A model generated the notes under the pieces. The model was not told the origin of the DNA. It did no database searches and saw only the letters and a list, made by a program, of their open reading frames with translations. Below are positions 1-7,558 of a stretch of DNA of 16,054 nucleotides, one piece after another (the stretch's first letter is position 1; each line of letters opens with the position of its first letter). The translations under genes were made by a program, and so were the position numbers. The stretch is taken from positions 1 through 16,054 of the forward strand of contig JAJZRD010000061.1 of the NCBI GenBank assembly GCA_021845945.1, written 5' to 3'. Source of the stretch: Chloroflexota bacterium (GTDB taxonomy: Bacteria; Chloroflexota; UBA6077).

Positions 1-1142
1 CGCTCCAGCTCTGCCGGATCGTCGGTCTCGAGTTGAGGGGTAATGAAGATGGGCCCCTCGGGCTGCTCCCTCACTACCTCCCGCAACCGTGCGGCGCGCT
101 CCTTGAGCGGCAGGAGGGTGAGGTCCTCGCCGTTCATGAAAAGCAGGTCGAAGACGTAGTAGCGCAGGGGATACAGGACCTCCATCTCCTCTACCCCGTG
201 CTTGCGTCTGCGTCGCACCGTCTCCTGGAAGGACATGAACTTCCCAGTCCTGGGGTCACATCCCACCGCCTCGCCGTCCAGAACGGCCTGGCGAGTTGCC
301 ACCTGCCGCCGCGTCGCCTCGGCGACGTCCGGCAGGGCGCCCGTGACGTTCTCCAGACGGCGGGTGAACAGCCAGACGTGGTCGCCGTCCTTGTGAGCCT
401 GGAGGCGAAGGCCGTCGTACTTGGGCTCCGCTATGGCGCGACCCAGCTTCCGTACGATAGCCTCGGGCGATGGAAGCCGCTCGGCCAGGGCCGAGAGGAT
501 CGGGCGGCCTGGAGTCGGACGGATCCTATCCAGGGCGTCCGATCCGCCGGATAGGAGCGTCTGGGCAACCAGGCCTAGGTCCGAGCAGAAGCTGTAGGCC
601 CGCTCGATGCGGGGTCGCAGCTTTCGGGTACCCACGCTTGCTACCGAGAGGGCGTCCATGATGGTCGCATCGCCCACCCCCAGACGGAGCCTGCCCTCGG
701 CCATCCGAACCAGGTAGCGCGCCTCCCTGCCTCCCAGCCAGCGCAGCAGGTCGCTGAAAAGCATCACCTTCTCCTCGTAGCCGCCCGTCTCGGCGACGCG
801 CAGGAGTCGCTGAAATGCCTGCTGCACCGAGACAGGCCGGCCCTCCGGCGGCAGCAGCCCCTCGGCCACCAACCCCAGGTCCCCCCGCTGCTTGTACAGC
901 CTCCACACCTCCTCGACAGGGGTACCGGCAGCCGCTGCAATGGCCTGGGCCAACCGGCGCTCGTCCACGCCGAGGTCGGGGGCGGCGTAGGGTGGGCCCA
1001 GGCGACCCTCGAGGAGATAGGGCAGGGTGTGGGCATCCTCCGGACCTCGTCGAAACAGCTCTGCCAGGAGCGCCGACATGAGGTGGCGCTTAGTCGTGGC
1101 TTCGATCTTCGCGAAGGCTTCGGCCAGCTCGGTAAGTTGCAT
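1..1142 (-). CDS. ATP-dependent DNA ligase, N-terminal 380 residues (runs off left edge)
   Basis: The enzyme would seal nicks in duplex DNA through a lysyl-AMP intermediate in replication or repair. The frame is open from the ATG at 1142 to the window edge, giving 380 residues. About 230 N-terminal residues form the helical DNA-binding domain usual in archaeal-type ligases. The adenylation domain follows. Its motif I is EPKYDG with the AMP-accepting lysine at about residue 241. Further on are LDGEAVG (motif III) and YVFDLLFMNGEDL (motif IIIa). The rest of the nucleotidyltransferase domain and the OB fold should lie outside the window, since such ligases are usually 550-600 residues. The start follows GGGGG at a 4-base gap and matches the start of the second ligase at 15989. 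The gene is divergent from the P-type ATPase at 1623. The family call is secure, but its in vivo role as main or accessory ligase is not known. Confidence 0.93.
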   Translation of the reverse strand, partial: MQLTELAEAFAKIEATTKRHLMSALLAELFRRGPEDAHTLPYLLEGRLGPPYAAPDLGVDERRLAQAIAAAAGTPVEEVWRLYKQRGDLGLVAEGLLPPEGRPVSVQQAFQRLLRVAETGGYEEKVMLFSDLLRWLGGREARYLVRMAEGRLRLGVGDATIMDALSVASVGTRKLRPRIERAYSFCSDLGLVAQTLLSGGSDALDRIRPTPGRPILSALAERLPSPEAIVRKLGRAIAEPKYDGLRLQAHKDGDHVWLFTRRLENVTGALPDVAEATRRQVATRQAVLDGEAVGCDPRTGKFMSFQETVRRRRKHGVEEMEVLYPLRYYVFDLLFMNGEDLTLLPLKERAARLREVVREQPEGPIFITPQLETDDPAELE

Positions 1143-1158
1143 ACTACCCCCGCTCCAC

Positions 1159-1178
1159 GATGGCAATAGCCATGCCCT
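1159..1178 (-). promoter_or_regulatory. Conserved block upstream of left ligase gene
   Basis: Read on the minus strand, this is AGGGCATGGCTATTGCCATC, ending 16 bases before the ligase ATG. It matches the block ahead of the second ligase (15952-15971) at 17 of 20 positions and contains the inverted repeat TGGC-TATT-GCCA. It may be a shared promoter or operator, or simply untranslated DNA carried along in the gene duplication. The sequence alone does not separate these. Confidence 0.45.
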
Positions 1179-1445
1179 ACCTCTCCCCCTGCCGGCGGTG
1201 CCCGTTCAGTCGGCACGCCACATGCTACGCCGATGGCCTCAGAAGCTTGCGGAGGTGAAGCAGACGAGCAAGGTGATACGTTGGGGCCGCCCGCCCGAGA
1301 ATCTCTCGGACGATAGCCGTTGCCCCTTCCCTCACAGGGACTACCACAAGGAGCGCCAGATCGCCGGGCCGCCCCGCGCTTGCAGGCTGCATCGCTGGGT
1401 AAACCGGCGGTGGTACGAGGGGCTCAAGCGCGGGATGCCCTTGTA

Positions 1446-1468
1446 GGCGGGGTCGGGGCGACCCCGCC
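1446..1468. repeat. Perfect GC-rich hairpin (10-bp stem, 3-base loop)
   Basis: GGCGGGGTCG, then GGG, then CGACCCCGCC. The two arms are exact reverse complements. There is no T tract on either side, so it is unlikely to be a classical intrinsic terminator. Its composition resembles the hairpins of the repeat at 5016-5090, so it may be a solitary REP-like palindrome. Confidence 0.6.
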
Positions 1469-1576
1469 AACTCGAAAGCGAATAGTCGCGAGGATGGCAC
1501 CGACTTTGCGCCAGTTGCGCGATTGCTGGAGATCTGCAGGTTGCATCCGGAGGTAACGGTTCCTGCGAGCGCCGAG

Positions 1577-1649
1577 CCGTTTCCCAGAACAGAATGCCCA
1601 GGTTGGCCTGGAAACGGTCGCGTTGGCAGCCGTTCCAGAATGCCTGGAA
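1577..1649 (+). promoter_or_regulatory. Cluster of overlapping inverted repeats at the ATPase start
   Basis: Three inverted repeats crowd this leader. CCGTTTCC (1577-1584) pairs with GGAAACGG (1610-1617). CCAGG-TTGG-CCTGG spans 1598-1611 and shares bases with the first. TTCCAG-AATGC-CTGGAA spans 1633-1649, just inside the assigned start. The first two cannot form fully at the same time, which would suit a switching leader or an operator. It does not match the magnesium M-box that I know from mgtA/mgtE leaders. The function is inferred from structure only. Confidence 0.35.
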
Positions 1650-4139
1650 TTGCTCGATACCACCCTCGAGGGTCTGACCTCGGAGGAAGCTACCCGTCGG
1701 CTCCGCACCTTCGGCCCCAATGTTGTCGCTAGGGAAGAGCGTTCCGCCTTCGTCATTCTGAGGGAGCAGTTCGAGAATGGCATCACTCTCATGCTCTTCG
1801 GTGCCGGCATCCTTACCATCTTCTTAGGCAATTTCGTCGACGGCGCGATCATCCTGATCCTTCTCCTCCTCAACGTATCCTTGGGCTTTTTCCAGGAGTA
1901 CCGTTCGGAACGAGCCCTGGCGGACCTCCGCCGACTGGTCCGGGTCTCTGCCCGGGTTTTGCGGGATGGCCGGGAGGTAAAGATGTCGGTCCGTGACCTG
2001 GTCCCAGGCGACATCGTGGTGGTTTGCGCTGGCGACCTCGTGCCCGCGGATCTGCGACTAATCGAAGGCGAGAGCCTGATGGTCAACCAGGCCGCTCTCA
2101 CCGGGGAGTCTCTGGGGCAGGAGAAGGGCCCGGCGCCCCTGCCGGCACCACCCCCCTCGCTAGTAGTCGCTGCGAACCTGCTGTTCTCAGGGACGAGTGT
2201 GATGGCCGGGACAGGAAAGGCCGTGGTGGTCGGGACCGGCAGTCACACCGCCTTCGGCCGTGCGGCGTCCCTGCTACAGGATATTCGGGGCGTCGGCAGC
2301 TTTCAGCGGAATCTGACCCGGTTCGGCGGCTTTCTGCTGCGCTTCGGCCTCGCCCTGACCGCCCTGGTCTTCATGGTCAACGCCCTGCTGGGGCGAAACC
2401 TCATCGCCTCGCTGACCCTGGCCCTAGCCCTAGCCCTCGGATTGATACCCGAAGCCCTGCCGGCAGTCACCATCGCTGCGCTCTCCATTGGTGCCGCTGC
2501 CCTGGCGAGGAAGAAGGTCGTGGTCCGCCGCCTGGCTTCCGTCGAGGACTTCAGCACCGTCGACGTCCTTTGCACCGATAAGACCGGGACCATCACCCAG
2601 AACAGGATCGCCGTCACCGGCCTCAGGACCGAGATCGCCGAGTCCGAGCTTCTTCGGGCAGCGGTGTTGTGCTCCAGCTTCCCCGAGTTGGGCGAACACC
2701 CCGTGGACGACGCCATAATCGAGGCGGCCCAGAAGCGCGGCTTGGATCTGGCTCCCCTGGCCGTGATACACCGGCAGTTCACTCTCGCCTTCACCTCCGC
2801 CCGGAAGAGAATGAGCGTACTGGTTGTGAGCGCGACCGAGAGGGAGGAGGAGTGCGAGTTGATCACCAAGGGGGCGGCACTGCCCGTGCTTCAACGCTGC
2901 GACCGGATTCGGCGCGGCCACGAGTCGGAAGACCTAGCGCCCGAGCGGGAGGAGGTGGCGGATCAGGCGCGGGCGGAAGCCGAAGCGGGCAACTCGGTGC
3001 TGGCCATCGCTTCACGGCTGATCTCGCCTTGCCGAGAGATCACCGAGGCCGACGAGCAGGGCCTGACCCTCCTGGGGTTCATACTGCTGGCCGATCCCCT
3101 TCGGCCGGGTGTCGGGGATGCCCTCCGGGGCGCCCACAACCTGGGGCTAGACGTCAAGATAATCACCGGCGATTCTCGCTACACCGCTACCGCACTGGCC
3201 AGGGCCCTTGATCTGCCAACGGGGCCGGGCGAGATCGTGGCAGGAGAGGACCTGCGGAAGGTCGAGGACGTCGCCAGGGTGGCCGAGCAAGCCCACGTCT
3301 TCGCTGAAGTCGTCCCGGAGGACAAGTTCCGCATCGTGCAGGCCCTCCAGGACAGAGGGCGCCACGTGGCTGTCACCGGCGATGGGATCAACGACGCGCC
3401 AGCCCTCAAAGCAGCCGAGGTCGGGATCGCCATGCAGAGCGGCACCGATGTGGCCAAGGATGCCAGCGACCTGATACTGATGGAGAACGATCTCGGCGTG
3501 ATGGTCGACGGGTTGCGAGAGGGCAGGCGCATCTTCGTCAATCTCAATCGCTATCTGCTCTACACCATGGTCAGCAACTTCGCCAACGTGCTGATCGTTG
3601 CCGTGGCGTCCCTCCTGCTGAGCTTTTTGCCCCTGCTTCCGGATCAGGTTCTGCTGCTGACCATCCTGGCCGACCTTCCGATGCTCTCCATAGCCACCGA
3701 CCACGTCTCCTCCCACCAGTTGGAGAGGCCGCAACGATGGGTCATTCGGCATATCCTCGAGCCGGCGCTCTACCTGGGCATCCTTAACGCCCTCTTTGCC
3801 TTCGCGCTGCTGTACGTCTTCCGTGAGGCTCCCGCTCCGGAACTGCGCACGGCCTGGTACCTGCTGCTCGCCGTGACTGCCATCCTGGTGCTGTTTCCGG
3901 TTCGGAGCCACTTGCCCTTTTGGAGGGACGTGCCACCCAGCTGGGAGGTGCTGGCGGCGACGGGCATCGGTTTGCTGGTTAGCGTCCTCCTCGCCGAGTT
4001 GCCGACATCCCAAGCCGTCCTCGGGTTCGTTCCCCTGCCTGCGGCGACGCAGTTGGCCATCTTTGGCTACTCGCTGCTGTACGTGCTCCTCGCCGAGATC
4101 CTCCTGCTCGCCTACTACCGCCACACAGGCGCAGCCTGA
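1623..4139 (+). CDS. Cation-translocating P-type ATPase, MgtA-like (P3B type)
   Basis: An ATP-driven membrane pump that passes through a phospho-aspartate intermediate. An N-terminal cation-ATPase region with GLTSEEATRRL and GPN is followed by the first membrane hairpin and the actuator domain with TGES at residues 160-163. The PEALP motif in membrane segment 4 is at about 276-280, the phosphorylated aspartate in DKTGT is about 319, and TGDGIND is about 585-591. Several C-terminal membrane segments complete it. The stretch between PEALP and DKTGT and the ILADLPMLSIATD segment near the end resemble magnesium-translocating ATPases more than heavy-metal or calcium pumps. At 838 residues it is slightly shorter than the usual 900. 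The assigned start is TTG. A rare CTG at 1563, 8 bases after GGAGGT, would add 20 residues. The transported ion is inferred, not shown. Confidence 0.9.
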   Translation: MAAVPECLELLDTTLEGLTSEEATRRLRTFGPNVVAREERSAFVILREQFENGITLMLFGAGILTIFLGNFVDGAIILILLLLNVSLGFFQEYRSERALADLRRLVRVSARVLRDGREVKMSVRDLVPGDIVVVCAGDLVPADLRLIEGESLMVNQAALTGESLGQEKGPAPLPAPPPSLVVAANLLFSGTSVMAGTGKAVVVGTGSHTAFGRAASLLQDIRGVGSFQRNLTRFGGFLLRFGLALTALVFMVNALLGRNLIASLTLALALALGLIPEALPAVTIAALSIGAAALARKKVVVRRLASVEDFSTVDVLCTDKTGTITQNRIAVTGLRTEIAESELLRAAVLCSSFPELGEHPVDDAIIEAAQKRGLDLAPLAVIHRQFTLAFTSARKRMSVLVVSATEREEECELITKGAALPVLQRCDRIRRGHESEDLAPEREEVADQARAEAEAGNSVLAIASRLISPCREITEADEQGLTLLGFILLADPLRPGVGDALRGAHNLGLDVKIITGDSRYTATALARALDLPTGPGEIVAGEDLRKVEDVARVAEQAHVFAEVVPEDKFRIVQALQDRGRHVAVTGDGINDAPALKAAEVGIAMQSGTDVAKDASDLILMENDLGVMVDGLREGRRIFVNLNRYLLYTMVSNFANVLIVAVASLLLSFLPLLPDQVLLLTILADLPMLSIATDHVSSHQLERPQRWVIRHILEPALYLGILNALFAFALLYVFREAPAPELRTAWYLLLAVTAILVLFPVRSHLPFWRDVPPSWEVLAATGIGLLVSVLLAELPTSQAVLGFVPLPAATQLAIFGYSLLYVLLAEILLLAYYRHTGAA

Positions 4140-4275
4140 CACCTCCAGCTAGCCCCCAACGACGGATCAAGCGCAGTACGCTCGACACCCAGATGAACCG
4201 AAGTCAGCAGCAGACTGTTATTCGACGGCACGAGCCTTGCCCATCCAACGGTCCAATCCAACTGTGGAGGGTGAA
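4140..4275 (+). other. Short intergenic gap, ATPase to DJ-1/PfpI gene
   Basis: These 136 bases separate two genes on the same strand. I see no convincing terminator or promoter, so I cannot say whether the two genes are cotranscribed. Confidence 0.4.
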
Positions 4276-4806
4276 ATGGCGCGTGCACTCCTCGTAGTGC
4301 CCAATTCGGGCCTGTCCGTCAACCTGTATTGGCGAACGAGGCGACTGCTGGACCAGCAGGGCTTTCAGGTGCAGGTAGCTGCCCCCCGCCGAGAGGAGAT
4401 CGAGCAGCTAGGTTTTATCCTTACGCCGGACCTGGAGCTCGCCCAGGCGAAAGGCGGGGACTACGACCTGGTGGTCTTCAGCGCGGGGCACGGCAATAGG
4501 GATCTGTGGAACCACCCAGAGGCCCATCGGGTGGGTCGAGAGGCCCTGGCGGCCGGCAAAGTGGTGGGAGCCAGCGGGGCTGCCGTGCCCATTCTGGCCT
4601 ACGCCGGCCTACTTCGAGGCCGTCGTGCGACCGGGCCTCTCTCTGTGGCTGCCGTCTTGAGGGAGGCGGGCGCCGAGTACACCGCCGATCCCGTGACGGC
4701 GGACAGTGGCATAGTCACCTTGCGACGCTCTGAGGCCTTCGAGTCCTTTGGGCAGCAGTTGCTGGAGCAGGTGCGGCGGGGAGAAGAGACCCGCAAGGCG
4801 GCGTGA
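4276..4806 (+). CDS. DJ-1/PfpI-family protein lacking the catalytic cysteine
   Basis: This 176-residue single-domain protein has the flavodoxin-like DJ-1/PfpI layout. A beta strand (ARALLVVPN) is followed by a helix and QVQVAAP, then YDLVVFSAGHG at about 63-73, and the family signature ending AGLLRGRRAT at about 110-119. In active members the nucleophile elbow reads roughly ICHGP. By eye the cysteine aligns with Gly101 and the following histidine with Ala102 (ASGAAVP). The N-terminal acidic residue that polarises the cysteine also appears absent (GLSVN). Peptidase, chaperone or deglycase activity by the usual mechanism is therefore unlikely, and a binding or structural role is more plausible. 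The ATG at 4276 was chosen because GGAGG lies 5 bases upstream. An upstream in-frame start at 4237 has no such signal. A dehydrogenase remnant follows immediately. Confidence 0.8.
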   Translation: MARALLVVPNSGLSVNLYWRTRRLLDQQGFQVQVAAPRREEIEQLGFILTPDLELAQAKGGDYDLVVFSAGHGNRDLWNHPEAHRVGREALAAGKVVGASGAAVPILAYAGLLRGRRATGPLSVAAVLREAGAEYTADPVTADSGIVTLRRSEAFESFGQQLLEQVRRGEETRKAA

Positions 4807-4807
4807 T

Positions 4808-4999
4808 AGCTGGACGCCGCTCATTCCGTCGACTCGAGGGGAGGAGAGTGTCGAGAGCTTCGGCGTCGCCACGTTCTGGAAGCGCCCCGCCCAGCCGGCC
4901 GAGATCGCGCCAAGCTACGTGTTTCTGGCGTCGGCGGACTCCCGCTATTGCACGGGGGAGATCCTTGCCATAACGGGATCCGCGACGACGACTCACTGA
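4808..4999 (+). pseudogene. C-terminal remnant of a short-chain dehydrogenase/reductase (SDR)
   Basis: The last 64 or so residues of an SDR enzyme are readable in one frame without a start codon. WTPLIPST is the segment that follows the active-site region in this family. RPAQPAEIAPSYVFLAS and YCTGEILAITG are the conserved substrate-loop and C-terminal strand motifs of the YhdF/general stress protein 39-like group. The NAD-binding Rossmann half and the Ser-Tyr-Lys catalytic residues are gone. The remnant starts right at the stop codon of the DJ-1/PfpI gene, so a deletion probably removed the 5' part. It ends in TGA at 4999, 16 bases before a palindromic repeat. It is unlikely to be expressed as a working enzyme. 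Confidence 0.72.
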
Positions 5000-5015
5000 G
5001 TGCACCGTTCCTCAT

Positions 5016-5090
5016 GTAGGGCAGGGGTTCATCCCCTGCCGCCCGGTCCTCGTGGCCCGCGAGGCGGCGGGGGCTTGTCCCCCGCCCTAC
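5016..5090. repeat. 75-bp double-hairpin palindromic element (REP/BIME- or MITE-like)
   Basis: The element begins GTAGGGC and ends GCCCTAC, which are reverse complements. Inside are two hairpins. GGCAGGGG-TTCAT-CCCCTGCC is at 5020-5040, and GGCGGGGG-CTTGT-CCCCCGCC is at 5066-5086. The two halves are imperfect inverted copies of one unit separated by about 25 bases. It lies between the dehydrogenase remnant and the 3' end of nrdJ, a typical intergenic site for such repeats. No transposase of the RAYT type is in the window. It may also protect or end transcripts of the convergent genes. Confidence 0.7.
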
Positions 5091-5128
5091 GCCACGGACT
5101 CGCGGAACGACGCACTTGGAGCTTCCTC

Positions 5129-7558
5129 TCAGCAGTCCGAGTAGCCGCAGCTGTAGCATGTCCGGCAGCCCTCCTCGTAGACGAGGCTGGCTTGCCCGCA
5201 CTCCGGGCAGAGGTCCCCGATAGGCGTGGGAACGGCCGCCCCTTCAGGCGCCACCGCCGGGGCTTTCGGTACCGCCTCCTCGGAGGGGGCGATTCCGATG
5301 TGCTCTGCCAGCACCTGGGCAACAGCATCGGGAAGCGAGCGCACACGCTTTCGGCCGAAGCCCAGCTGGCGGCCACCACCAATCCCCGACAACTGGTCCA
5401 CGATCTCCTTCACCCGCTCCGTCGGAGAGAGCGGGGACGGCAGTCGCAGGATCATCGAGATCAGCCGGCCGATCGATTCCGACATCGCCGCCGTATCGCT
5501 GCCCGCCTTGCCCACGTTGAGGAAGACCTCGAAGGGCTCCCCCGATCCGTCCTCGTTCACCGTTACGAAGGCCGTGCCCAGCGGTGTCTCTGCCCGGTAG
5601 GTCACGCCGTGGACGATCCGCGGCCGGGGCTTCACCTTCTCCTGGACGGCCGGAATGGCCTCCCGCTCGGCTTCCGGGGCTCCGGCCTCCCTCCCGGCCT
5701 CCTCCTCCGCAGCGCCCACGTGCAGCACCTGGACGCCCCTGCACCCCTCCCGGAACACGGTGATCCCGAGGCATCCCAGCCGGTAGGCCAGCCGAAACAC
5801 CTTTGCCACATCCTCGATGGTAGCCGAATTGGGGAGATTCACGGTCTTCGACACCCCGTTGTCGGTGTGCCGCTGGAAGGCCGCCTGCATCCGGACGTGC
5901 GACTCGGGAGCGATCTCGTAGGCCGTGACGAACAATCGCCGGACCTCCTCGGGCACCTCCTCCAGGCCGTGCAGGGTCCCTTGCCGGACCACCTTCTCCA
6001 TCAACCCCTCGCTGTAGAAGCCCCTTTCCCGGGCGACCCTTTCGAAATGGGGGTTGACGAAGGTGAGGCGCCTCTCCCCGACTATGTGCCGGAAGACTAC
6101 GGCAAATAGCGGTTCGATCCCAGCGGAGCAGCCGGCGATGATGCTGATGGTCCCGGTGGGCGCGACGGTGGTGACGGTGGCGTTGCGCAGGGGCGGACCA
6201 TCCTTGTATATGCTCCGCGACAAATTGGGGAAGGGGCCTCGCTCCTCGGCCAGCCTGGCCGACTCCTCGTGGCCGACCCGCTCGATGAAGCCCATCAGCT
6301 GGTCGGCCAGCGCCAGCGCCTCCTCGCTGTCGTAGGGGATGCCGAGCTGGATCAGCATGTCTGCCCAGCCCATGACGCCGAGCCCGATCCGACGATTGGC
6401 CTTGGCCATCTGCTCCACGTCGGGCAGCGGGTACGGGTTCACGTCGATGACGTCGTCCAGGAAGCGCACCGAGAGCCGGACCACCCGTTCCAGCCCCTCC
6501 CAGTCCACCCGCCACCGGCCGTTCTCCGATTTGCCTTTCCCAGCCAGGACGAAGCGCGCGAGGTTAAGTGATCCCAGGTTGCAGGCCTCGTTGGGAAGAA
6601 GGGGCTGCTCGCCACAGGGATTGGTGGCCTCGATCTGGCCGAGTTCCGGTGTGGGATTCGCGGGGCCGGCGTTCACCCGGTCGATGAAGACGAGACCCGG
6701 GTCGCCCGTCCGCCACGCCGCCTGGACGATGCGATCGAAGACATCCTCGGCCCTCAGGCTGCTGCCGGTTGGGCCGCGATGAGGGTCCACCAGGCCGTAC
6801 TCTCGGCCTTCCTCCAGCGCCCTCACGAAGTCGTCGGTTATCGCCACGGAGATGTTGAAGTTGGCCAACCCGCCCTGAAGCTTGCAGTCGACGAACTCCA
6901 GAATGTCCGGGTGATCCACCCGGAGGATCCCCATGTTGGCGCCCCGCCGGGTCCCGCCCTGCTTCACCGCCTCGGTGGCCGCATTGAAGACCCTCATGAA
7001 GCTCACGGGGCCACTCGCCTTTCCTCCGGTGCTCTCCACGAGGCTATCCTTGGAACGGAGCCTGGAGAAGGCGAATCCAGTCCCTCCCCCGCTCTTGTGG
7101 ATGAGCGCCGCCCGCTTGATCGCTTCGAAAATGCCCTCGAGAGAGTCCTCGACAGGGAGGACGTAGCACCCCGAGTACTGGAGGCCGCCCTCTCTGCCGG
7201 CGTTCATTAAGGTCGGGGAGTTGGGCAGGAAGAGGAGGCCCTGCATCAGGTCCCGGTAGCGGATCGCCACCGCGGTTACCTCTTGCTGACTCTTGCCCCA
7301 TCCGGCCTCGGCCTTCGCGATGGCCAGCGCCACGCGCCAGCACATCTCCTCTGGAGTCTCCCTGACGCGTTCGCCATCCCGCAGCAGGTATCTCTCCCGC
7401 AGCACCCGAATCGCCGATGCCGTCCAGTGGCCCCCCTTCCGGGGTCCCGCCACCTCGGCCATCTCTTTGCTCTCCCCACCGGGCGACCTTCGCGGCGTCC
7501 CGAACTCTTCTCGCGGCACATCTACGGGCGCGTTGCTGCTCATGCAGAGTAACAGCAT
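5129..7558 (-). CDS. nrdJ: Ribonucleoside-diphosphate reductase, adenosylcobalamin-dependent (class II)
   Basis: Reduces ribonucleotides to deoxyribonucleotides, using vitamin B12 coenzyme to make the active-site thiyl radical. It needs no oxygen and no separate radical subunit. Numbered from the ATG at 7558, the first redox cysteine is in YSGCYVLP (about 131). The catalytic NPCGE has its cysteine at about 315 and glutamate at about 317. The partner cysteine is in EACNLGSLNL (about 326), and the PTGTIS loop comes later. A TSCPD-type domain (for example FLNVGKAGSD) precedes a C-terminal CPECG...CYSCGYSDC tail, which fits the zinc-ribbon or redox-shuttle tail of class II enzymes. The length of 809 residues is normal for the class. 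The start is uncertain. ATG 7558 and ATG 7543 lack a clear ribosome site, while ATG 7462 has GGGGAG nine bases upstream and would give 777 residues. The gene stands alone. Confidence 0.95.
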   Translation of the reverse strand: MLLLCMSSNAPVDVPREEFGTPRRSPGGESKEMAEVAGPRKGGHWTASAIRVLRERYLLRDGERVRETPEEMCWRVALAIAKAEAGWGKSQQEVTAVAIRYRDLMQGLLFLPNSPTLMNAGREGGLQYSGCYVLPVEDSLEGIFEAIKRAALIHKSGGGTGFAFSRLRSKDSLVESTGGKASGPVSFMRVFNAATEAVKQGGTRRGANMGILRVDHPDILEFVDCKLQGGLANFNISVAITDDFVRALEEGREYGLVDPHRGPTGSSLRAEDVFDRIVQAAWRTGDPGLVFIDRVNAGPANPTPELGQIEATNPCGEQPLLPNEACNLGSLNLARFVLAGKGKSENGRWRVDWEGLERVVRLSVRFLDDVIDVNPYPLPDVEQMAKANRRIGLGVMGWADMLIQLGIPYDSEEALALADQLMGFIERVGHEESARLAEERGPFPNLSRSIYKDGPPLRNATVTTVAPTGTISIIAGCSAGIEPLFAVVFRHIVGERRLTFVNPHFERVARERGFYSEGLMEKVVRQGTLHGLEEVPEEVRRLFVTAYEIAPESHVRMQAAFQRHTDNGVSKTVNLPNSATIEDVAKVFRLAYRLGCLGITVFREGCRGVQVLHVGAAEEEAGREAGAPEAEREAIPAVQEKVKPRPRIVHGVTYRAETPLGTAFVTVNEDGSGEPFEVFLNVGKAGSDTAAMSESIGRLISMILRLPSPLSPTERVKEIVDQLSGIGGGRQLGFGRKRVRSLPDAVAQVLAEHIGIAPSEEAVPKAPAVAPEGAAVPTPIGDLCPECGQASLVYEEGCRTCYSCGYSDC

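Larger units (their letters stand above)
1143..1622. other. Gene-free interval between divergent ligase and ATPase genes
   Basis: No convincing gene is seen in these 480 bases. Open frames exist on both strands (for example minus 1225-1500), but none has a recognisable domain. The interval holds the conserved block near the ligase start, a perfect hairpin at 1446-1468, a strong Shine-Dalgarno-like GGAGGTAAC at 1548-1556 and a cluster of inverted repeats running up to the ATPase start. The promoters for both divergent genes should lie here, but I could not pick clear -35/-10 pairs. Confidence 0.6.

Noticed and set aside
764..1216. Minus-strand frame overlapping the ligase start
   Set aside because: It is a shadow of the ligase, which carries the KYDG and FDLLF motifs in another frame.
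1225..1500. Minus-strand open frame of 91 codons in the ligase-ATPase gap, with a helical-looking C-terminus
   Set aside because: No recognisable domain, no good ribosome site, and the hairpin at 1446-1468 lies inside its 5' part. I could not tell it from chance in GC-rich DNA.
2415..2438. Short hexamer repeat CCCTRG in the MgtA-like ATPase
   Set aside because: It simply encodes a Leu-Ala run in membrane segment 4 and needs no other explanation.
3147..4142. A 331-codon frame antisense to the MgtA-like ATPase
   Set aside because: Gln/Gly/Asp-rich antisense shadow of a membrane-protein gene, with no motif of its own.
5244..6515. A 423-codon minus-strand frame within nrdJ
   Set aside because: Same strand but another frame. 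It is Gly/Arg-rich, and nrdJ motifs fall in the frame of 5129-7558.
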